Assembly (NCBI GenBank): GCA_023134715.1
Contig: JAGLUP010000003.1
Coordinates: forward strand, 1-64,000
Origin: Candidatus Parcubacteria bacterium
Lineage (GTDB): Bacteria > Patescibacteriota > Minisyncoccia > Minisyncoccales > JAGLUP01
Reading direction: 5' to 3'
Length of the DNA stretch: 64,000 nucleotides
The notes under the pieces were generated by a model. That model was given only the letters and a program-made list of their open reading frames with translations. It was not told the origin of the DNA and did no database searches. Numbering within the stretch: the first letter of the stretch is position 1; every line of letters begins with the position of its first letter. A program made the translations under genes and the position numbers. Below, in pieces: positions 58,480-64,000 of the stretch.

Positions 58480-59958
58480 ATGACAGTTTCTAAAATTTTT
58501 TTGTATTTTTGTTTGTCTTTTATTTTAGGAATTTTTGTAAATTCCTTTTTTAATATCTCTTTAATCTTAACGCTCATTGTTTTAATTTTGGGAATTTTAT
58601 TGATTTCAGTTTTTTGGCGTCGTAAAGATATAGTAGTTATTGGTTTTTGTTTAATTTTTCTAGTTCTGGGAATTTCGCGGCACCAAATGGTTGAACCATC
58701 AGTAGTAGATTATCAAGAACAAAAAGTTATTTTAACAGGAGTAGTTATAAAAGAGCCAGACATTAGAGAGGATAATATTAAATTAACAATAAGCAGTAAA
58801 CAAATAGACGGGAAGGTTTTGGTGACCGTGGAGCGGTATCCAGAATATCAATATGGAGATGAGCTAAAAATTACCGGGAGATTAAAACCGCCAGCAGAGT
58901 TTCCAGATTTTAATTATAAAGATTATTTGGCTAAAGATGGAATTTATTCAGTAATGTATAAGCCAAAAATTGAGTTGATAAATAGAAAAAATTACCGAGG
59001 ACAGGCCTCGGTAATTTATGGGAAGATTTTGGGTTTTAAGGATAAGTTAAGAAAAAATATTGAACAAAATTTTTCTCCGCCGCAATCTTCAATTTTAGGA
59101 GCTATAATTTTAGGAGATAAACGCCAAATTTCTCAGCAATGGCAGGAAAAGCTTAATATCGCGGGCGTAAGGCATATTACTTGCGTATCTGGAATGCACA
59201 TTGTTATTCTTTCCGGGATTTTAATGTGGCTGGGAATTAGATTAGGTTTATACCGAGGGCAGGCGTTTTATTTTGCTCTAATTTTAATTTTTCTTTTTAT
59301 CATTATGATAGGCGCTCCAGCTTCAGCGATTAGAGCCGGCATTATGGGCGGGCTTTTTCTTTTAGGCCAGAAATTAGGGCGGCTTTCAACCTCTTCCAGG
59401 GCTATAGTTTTTGCTGGCGCTATAATGCTATTTCATAACCCTTTGCTTTTAAAATCAGATGTTGGGTTTCAACTTTCTTTTTTAGCGGTTTTGGGGATAA
59501 TTTATTTAATGCCTGTTTTCCAAAAGTTGCTTGCCCGCCTAAATTTTTCTTCAGAAAATTTTGGCGGGTTAAGAGATATTATTTCTATGACAATAGCCGC
59601 GCAGATTTTTACCCTGCCTCTTCTGATTTTTAACTTTGGATATATATCTTTAGTTTCATTGATTGCTAATGTTTTAATTGTTCCGATTGTTTCTTTTATT
59701 ATGATTTCTGGGTTTATTTTTGTTATTTCAGGAATAATTTATCAGCCCCTTGCCTGGATTTTAGCTTTGCCTTGCTGGATGTTATTAACTTATCTAATAA
59801 AAATAGTAGATTTTCTTTCGCAGATTCCTTTTGCTACTTTGAGCTTAGAAGTTTCTTGGATTTGGCTAATAATTTTTTATTTAATTTTGGCTTATACAAC
59901 ACGGCAATTAACTAAAAAAGATAAATATGATATTATGGGTCAATGGCAAGAATATTAA
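58480..59958 (+). CDS. comEC: ComEC/Rec2-family DNA uptake channel, without nuclease domain
   Basis: Channel for single-stranded DNA entry in natural transformation. The 492-residue protein has N-terminal helices, an OB-like DUF4131 domain (VILTGVVIKEPD...GRLKPPAEFPDFNYKDYLAKDGIYS, about 78-165) and the Competence membrane domain (HITCVSGMHIVILSG near 232; GAPASAIRAGIMGG near 277). The C-terminal metallo-beta-lactamase domain found in many ComEC is absent; it ends at the membrane domain. Residues NYRGQASV (about 172-179) come from a perfect palindrome. Overlaps the next gene by 16 nt. Confidence 0.92.
   Translation: MTVSKIFLYFCLSFILGIFVNSFFNISLILTLIVLILGILLISVFWRRKDIVVIGFCLIFLVLGISRHQMVEPSVVDYQEQKVILTGVVIKEPDIREDNIKLTISSKQIDGKVLVTVERYPEYQYGDELKITGRLKPPAEFPDFNYKDYLAKDGIYSVMYKPKIELINRKNYRGQASVIYGKILGFKDKLRKNIEQNFSPPQSSILGAIILGDKRQISQQWQEKLNIAGVRHITCVSGMHIVILSGILMWLGIRLGLYRGQAFYFALILIFLFIIMIGAPASAIRAGIMGGLFLLGQKLGRLSTSSRAIVFAGAIMLFHNPLLLKSDVGFQLSFLAVLGIIYLMPVFQKLLARLNFSSENFGGLRDIISMTIAAQIFTLPLLIFNFGYISLVSLIANVLIVPIVSFIMISGFIFVISGIIYQPLAWILALPCWMLLTYLIKIVDFLSQIPFATLSLEVSWIWLIIFYLILAYTTRQLTKKDKYDIMGQWQEY
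58991..59015 (+). repeat. Perfect palindrome inside comEC
   Basis: 10-bp arms ATTACCGAGG and CCTCGGTAAT around ACAGG, in frame near codons 171-179. Confidence 0.75.
59931..59942 (+). promoter_or_regulatory. Possible -10 box before GH1 gene
   Basis: TATTAT (59931-59936) ends exactly 6 nt before ATG 59943, the same spacing seen for lepB and comEC, although it lies inside comEC. Confidence 0.45.
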
Positions 59959-61130
59959 AATTTCCAAACGGTTTTTTATGGGGAAGCGCTACCTCCAGTC
60001 ATCAGGTTGAAGGAAATAATATTCACAATGATTGGTGGGAGGCCGAACAAACTGGAAAATTAAAATATAAATCCGGTAAGACCTGCGAGCATTATAATCG
60101 CTATGAGCAGGATTTTGACTTAATAAAAAAGCTAAATCAAAATGCTCACCGTTTTTCTATTGAATGGTCGAGGATTGAACCAAAAGAGGGAGAGTTTAAT
60201 CAGAAAGAAATTGAACATTATAGAAAAGTGCTTTTAGCTTTGAAGAAAAGAGATATTAAAATAATGCTTACTTTGCATCATTTTGCTACTCCTTTATGGC
60301 TGGCAAAAAAAGGCGGCTGGGCAAACCCAAAAGTTATTTTTTATTTTTCCCGATTCGCTGAAAAAGTTTTTAAAGAATATCAGGATTTAGTTGATTTCTG
60401 GGTTACTATTAATGAGCCATTTTTAGTTTATGCTATTTATAGTTATTTATTAGGCATTTTCCCGCCTCAAAAGAGAAATCCTATTTTATTTTTAAAAGTG
60501 GCTAAAAATCAAATAGCTGTTCATAAAAAAATTTATAATGTTTTTCACAAATTAAATTCAGACGTAAAGGTTGGAATAGCTAAACATAATAGTTGCGTTG
60601 AACCGTATTTTTCTAAATTTCCATTAGATAAATTAAGCGCAAAATTGGCTCGGTATTTTGGGAATGAATATTTTTTGAATAGAATTAAAAATCATCAGGA
60701 TTTTATTGGTCTAAATTATTATTTTCATAATAAAATTTTATTTCCATTTTTCACAAAAAACGAAAATAAAATAGTCAGCAATCTTAATTGGGAGATTTAT
60801 CCAAAAGGAATTTATTATGTTTTAAAAGAGCTTAAGAAATATAAAAAACCGATTTATATTACTGAAAATGGTTTGGCTGATTCCAAAGATAGATTAAGAG
60901 AGGATTTCATAAAAGACCATCTTTTTTGGCTTCATAAGGCAATTGAACAAGGAGTAGACGTGCGGGGTTATTTTCACTGGTCTTTAATGGATAATTTTGA
61001 ATGGGCAGAGGGCTTTAGTCCGAGATTTGGCTTAATTGAAGTTGATTATAAAAGCATGAAAAGAACAATAAGACCAAGCGCATTGGAATATGCTAAGATT
61101 TGTAAAGAAAATCAATTATGTTGTGGATAA
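59943..61130 (+). CDS. Glycoside hydrolase family 1 (beta-glycosidase)
   Basis: Cleaves beta-linked sugars such as glucosides or galactosides. The 395-residue TIM barrel has the family start FPNGFLWGSATSSHQVEG, acid/base Glu158 in VTINEPF, nucleophile Glu308 in YITENG and the later WSLMDNFEWAEG block. No signal peptide, so it acts in the cytosol. Sugar specificity not readable. It overlaps comEC (16 nt) and the transporter gene (13 nt). Confidence 0.93.
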   Translation: MARILKFPNGFLWGSATSSHQVEGNNIHNDWWEAEQTGKLKYKSGKTCEHYNRYEQDFDLIKKLNQNAHRFSIEWSRIEPKEGEFNQKEIEHYRKVLLALKKRDIKIMLTLHHFATPLWLAKKGGWANPKVIFYFSRFAEKVFKEYQDLVDFWVTINEPFLVYAIYSYLLGIFPPQKRNPILFLKVAKNQIAVHKKIYNVFHKLNSDVKVGIAKHNSCVEPYFSKFPLDKLSAKLARYFGNEYFLNRIKNHQDFIGLNYYFHNKILFPFFTKNENKIVSNLNWEIYPKGIYYVLKELKKYKKPIYITENGLADSKDRLREDFIKDHLFWLHKAIEQGVDVRGYFHWSLMDNFEWAEGFSPRFGLIEVDYKSMKRTIRPSALEYAKICKENQLCCG

Positions 61131-62023
61131 TAATTGCAATCATTTCTTATCTTCTTTTCGCAGTTGTTGCTTTAGTTGATAAATATCTTTTAAGAGGACC
61201 TATTCCCGGTCCCCATATTTATTCATTTTATGTGGGCATATTTGGAATTTTTACTTTGGCTCTTATCCCTTTCGGATTTTTATCAGTTCCTGGGTTTGAA
61301 CAAATAGTTTTAGCTCTTTTTGCCGGAGCTGTTTCTATTTTTGCGCTTTTTGTTTTTTACAGCGCTTTACAGCGCTTTGAAGTTTCGCGGGTGGTTCCGG
61401 CTATTGGCGGGATTTTACCTTTATTTACTTTAGTTTTAGTTTTTATCTTTTCTCGCGGTAAAGAGGCTTTGGGGTTTTTTGAAATTTTAGCTTTTATTTT
61501 TTTAATTTCAGGAACTGTTTTAATCACTTTAAAAAAAGAAAAATCAATTACTTTAAAAAGCATTCAACTTTCGGTTTTAGCGGCTTTTTTGTTTTCTTTA
61601 ACATTTGTTTTGTCTAAGTTTGTTTATATTTCTCAGCCATTTTGGTCTGGTTTTATTTGGATGAGAATAGGCGGTCTTCTGGCTGGTGTTTGTTTTCTTT
61701 TTACAAAACAAGTGAGAATAGAGCTCTTTACAAAAAAGACCAGTTTTAAACAAAAAACAGCTAAGATTTTTTTAGGTAATCAGGTTTTAGGAGGAAGCGC
61801 TTTTATTTTGCAAAATTGGGCGATTGCATTAGTGCCTTTAGGTTTTTTAGCTTTTGTTAATGCTTTAGAAGGAATTAAATATGTATTTTTATTAATTTTT
61901 ATCATTTTTCTATCTTCTATGTTTCCTCAAGTTTTAAAAGAAGAAATTTCCAGAAAAATTATTTTTCAAAAACTTTTGGCTATTTTATTAATTATAATAG
62001 GACTTATTCTTTTAGCTTTTTAA
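61118..62023 (+). CDS. EamA/DMT-family transporter
   Basis: The 301-residue protein has about ten membrane helices in two EamA halves (about 1-140 and 150-300), e.g. IIAIISYLLFAVVALVDKYL at the start and FQKLLAILLIIIGLILLAF at the end. DMT permeases move small metabolites; the substrate is unknown. It follows a GH1 gene with overlap, so a sugar or breakdown product is possible (inference). Confidence 0.85.
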   Translation: MLWIIIAIISYLLFAVVALVDKYLLRGPIPGPHIYSFYVGIFGIFTLALIPFGFLSVPGFEQIVLALFAGAVSIFALFVFYSALQRFEVSRVVPAIGGILPLFTLVLVFIFSRGKEALGFFEILAFIFLISGTVLITLKKEKSITLKSIQLSVLAAFLFSLTFVLSKFVYISQPFWSGFIWMRIGGLLAGVCFLFTKQVRIELFTKKTSFKQKTAKIFLGNQVLGGSAFILQNWAIALVPLGFLAFVNALEGIKYVFLLIFIIFLSSMFPQVLKEEISRKIIFQKLLAILLIIIGLILLAF

Positions 62024-62069
62024 AAACTTTTCCACATGTAAATTTTTGAAAAAGTGTTAAACTAACCTA

Positions 62070-63191
62070 ATGTTTATGAAATCAAAAAAAGTTTACCCTG
62101 TAGGGAGCCAAAGGTTATCCTTCAGGGGATTTACGTTAATAGAGCTATTAGTGGCTATTGCTATTTTAGGGCTTTTAGCTTCTATAGTTTTTGTTCATTT
62201 GAAAGGAGCTAAGGCCTCAGCCAGAGACGCTGAAAGAAAAGGAGAAGTGGATTCTATCCGTAAAGCATTAGCTTTTTACTACACAGAACATAATAAATAT
62301 CCTGAATCTGAGGAATGGATCAGCGTTGAAGAAGATGCTGATTTTTCTCAAGCATTAAGTGAGTGGCTTCCTGAAATGCCCGAAGATCCTTTCTATCCCA
62401 ACCTTAAAGACGGAGATGAGAATAAACCATTTTCCTACCAATACTCTACAGGAAACACCGGAGGACATGGATACAGAATTCATGTTGAAATGGAAGGCGA
62501 GGCCTATTCTTCACATGAAGTTTCTTCTGTCGGAGGCGGAGGGATAGTTTATGGAGGAGGAGAATGGACTTGCGGAGATGTGATTAGTTATGCTGGGCAG
62601 GATTATACTACTGCTCTAATTGGAACACAATGCTGGCTTGCTGAAAACCTGAATATCGCCACTGCCCAAGCTGACAAGGGCGATTGTTCGGGTTATGGTT
62701 CCAAATATTGCCACAGCGACATTAGCTCTAATTGCGACACTTACGGCGGCTTATACCAATGGACAACTATGATGTGCGGGGAAGCAAGCAGTGGTTCTGA
62801 ACCGAGTGGAGTCCAAGGTATTTGTCCGACCGGCTGGCATATACCAAGCGACGATGAATGGAAAACTCTGGAAATGAATCAAGGAATGTCGCAAGCAACG
62901 ACTGATTCCATCTTTTGGCGAGGCGATGACGAAGGCTCTAAATTAGCAGGCAATGCCGCGTTGTGGACTGACGGAGCGTTAGATGCCCACGCGAATTTTG
63001 GAACTTCCGGCTTTACAGCATTACCCGCTGGCTATCGCAGTACTGTCGGCAGTTACTACCATCTGGGTTACTACACGAATTTCTGGTCTTCTAGTACATG
63101 GGTTCGGAGCTTGAGTTACGGACATACGGATGTCTACCGGTATGCTTACGATAAGTTATCTGGTTGTTCTGTCCGCTGCATCAAGGATTGA
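62070..63191 (+). CDS. Prepilin-leader protein with FISUMP domain
   Basis: The 373-residue protein has a prepilin leader (FRGFTLIELLVAIAILGLLA), a GspG-like helix with SARDAERKGEVDSIRKALAFYYTEHNKYP (about 49-77), then from about residue 165 a FISUMP-type domain (IGTQCWLAENLN, GLYQWTTMM, GICPTGWHIPSDDEWKTL, AGYRSTVGSYYHLGYYTNFWSS, SVRCIKD). A palindrome sits in the leader before the cleavage site (62094-62130). Likely a secreted or fibre-borne binding protein. Confidence 0.85.
   Translation: MFMKSKKVYPVGSQRLSFRGFTLIELLVAIAILGLLASIVFVHLKGAKASARDAERKGEVDSIRKALAFYYTEHNKYPESEEWISVEEDADFSQALSEWLPEMPEDPFYPNLKDGDENKPFSYQYSTGNTGGHGYRIHVEMEGEAYSSHEVSSVGGGGIVYGGGEWTCGDVISYAGQDYTTALIGTQCWLAENLNIATAQADKGDCSGYGSKYCHSDISSNCDTYGGLYQWTTMMCGEASSGSEPSGVQGICPTGWHIPSDDEWKTLEMNQGMSQATTDSIFWRGDDEGSKLAGNAALWTDGALDAHANFGTSGFTALPAGYRSTVGSYYHLGYYTNFWSSSTWVRSLSYGHTDVYRYAYDKLSGCSVRCIKD
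62094..62130 (+). repeat. Imperfect palindrome inside prepilin leader
   Basis: Arms CCCTGTAGGGAGCC and GGTTATCCTTCAGGG pair with some mismatches around AAA. It adds about 12 codons (YPVGSQRLSFRG) ahead of the prepilin cleavage site. Confidence 0.5.
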
Positions 63192-63212
63192 TTCATCTTT
63201 TTTTAATTTTAT

Positions 63213-63240
63213 CCCCGTTCTAATTTTAGGGCGGGGGTTT
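63213..63240 (+). terminator. Possible terminator after FISUMP prepilin gene
   Basis: Short stem CCCCG...CGGGG with a long loop followed by GTTTGTTTTAT. Weak. Confidence 0.4.
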
Positions 63241-63249
63241 GTTTTATGA

Positions 63250-63261
63250 TACAATAGAAAA
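63250..63261 (+). promoter_or_regulatory. -10 box of the last gene, apparently leaderless
   Basis: TACAAT (63250-63255) ends 6 nt before ATG 63262. Confidence 0.6.
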
Positions 63262-64000
63262 ATGAGGAAAGCTTTCAAATATATTTTATTCGGCTTTTTG
63301 GGATTATTTTTGATTTTTGTTATTTTTATCGGGTATTTTTTTCTTGGTACTCCTCCTGAAGCGGAAAAGATTATATGGGGGGTTAATTTTTCCCAAAAAC
63401 ATGCTAAAGATATGGGGCTTGATTGGCAGGAGTGTTATTTATCTTTATTAGATGATTTAGGCGTAAAAAATATAAAAATACTTACGCATTGGGATTTAAT
63501 TGAGCCAAAGCAAGGGGAATACAATTTTAAGGATTTAGATTGGCAGATAAAAACAGCAGAAGAAAAAGGAGCTGACATTTTTTTAGTGCTTGGAAGAAAA
63601 ACAGGCCGTTGGCCTGAATGCCATATTCCTGAATGGGCTAAAAATTTAAGACCCGAAGAGCAGGAACAGGAAGTTTTAAAATTACTAAAAAAAATAGTTT
63701 TAAGATATAAAGATAGCGAATTTATTTCTAGATGGCAGGTGGAAAATGAACCATTTTTTGTTTTTGGCGAGTGTCCAGAAATTAAAGAAAAATTTGTAAA
63801 AAAAGAAATTAATTTAGTGAAATCGCTTGATTCTTCTCGGCAAATAATAATTTCTGACAGCGGAGAATTTTCACTTTGGATTAGGGCGGCTCGTTTAGGA
63901 GATATGGTCGGCACTACTATGTATCTAAAAACCTGGTTCACCCCCGCTTTTTTAAATAAATGGCAGAGATTTAAACATGTTGGCAGATATTCTTCCAGTC
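63262..64000 (+). CDS. Membrane-anchored TIM-barrel glycosidase-like protein (partial)
   Basis: The frame is open to the window end (246 codons seen). It starts with a membrane helix (YILFGFLGLFLIFVIFIGYFF, about 7-27), then a barrel: IWGVNFSQKHAKDMG, ILTHWDLIEPKQGEYNFKDLDWQI (the start of GH-A clan barrels) and WQVENEPFF with probable acid/base Glu163. The second catalytic Glu would lie beyond the edge. It resembles cellulase- or beta-galactosidase-like families; which one is not clear. Confidence 0.75.
   Translation, partial: MRKAFKYILFGFLGLFLIFVIFIGYFFLGTPPEAEKIIWGVNFSQKHAKDMGLDWQECYLSLLDDLGVKNIKILTHWDLIEPKQGEYNFKDLDWQIKTAEEKGADIFLVLGRKTGRWPECHIPEWAKNLRPEEQEQEVLKLLKKIVLRYKDSEFISRWQVENEPFFVFGECPEIKEKFVKKEINLVKSLDSSRQIIISDSGEFSLWIRAARLGDMVGTTMYLKTWFTPAFLNKWQRFKHVGRYSSS

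Overview
This 64 kb window looks like a piece of chromosome from a Candidate Phyla Radiation bacterium (Patescibacteria), most likely a parcubacterium. That is inferred from several traits: very AT-rich DNA, short gene overlaps, lone steps of nucleotide and tryptophan synthesis instead of full pathways, anaerobic NrdD/NrdG, an archaeal-type lipid gene pair, and many secreted proteins with prepilin leaders carrying LamG, FISUMP, DUF11 or SGWAWSENIGW-type modules. TGA is used as a stop (for example topA), so the standard bacterial code applies and not the Gracilibacteria code. None of the five tRNA genes encodes CCA.

Layout. 0-3.5 kb (minus): single-gene units pyrE, purB, pyrF and a 47-residue acidic protein, each with its own promoter, a hairpin at the start of the mRNA and a terminator. 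3.7-11.3 kb: tRNA-Arg, argS-trpC, a HicBA pair, then ileS-recO; IleRS carries an inserted histidine-phosphatase domain. 11.3-20.3 kb: an envelope region (LamG prepilin, DUF11 protein, M16 protease, AI-2E-type permease, large secreted proteins). 20.4-25.0 kb: rny, three tRNAs, an HtrA protease, then a GGGP-synthase homologue and a UbiA prenyltransferase. 25.1-34.3 kb: aminotransferase, leuS-FIST, topA-rel, tRNA-Leu. 34.4-41.9 kb (minus): glmS, iorA, iorB, yvcK, a HAD/PP-loop/NFACT-R fusion and a sugar kinase in apparent operon order. 42.0-44.1 kb: trpD and two unknown charged proteins sharing one leader family. 44.1-49.4 kb: pth, lepB-hisS-HIT, rpsU-LamG prepilin-ftsA. 49.4-54.6 kb: an accessory island of toxin-antitoxin-like pairs (HicBA with broken hicA, DUF4258/DUF2283, AbrB-VapC, a Fic pair) lying between ftsA and ftsZ. 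54.6-64 kb: ftsZ, nrdD-nrdG, comEC-GH1-DMT transporter, a FISUMP prepilin and the start of a membrane-anchored TIM-barrel glycosidase cut by the window edge.

The most unusual signals are: (1) a phosphatase domain placed between the two CxxC zinc knuckles of IleRS; (2) palindromic elements, some related to terminators in the same window, lying in frame inside at least six protein genes, resembling Rickettsia palindromic elements; (3) two mRNA-start architectures, one with a 5'-terminal hairpin plus AGGTGA ribosome site, the other apparently leaderless with a -10 box about 6 nt before ATG; (4) a 7-bp periodicity shared by otherwise unrelated tandem repeats; (5) an archaeal-type ether-lipid gene pair; (6) single-base frame breaks in simple runs in pyrF, hicA and a small Cys-rich ORF.
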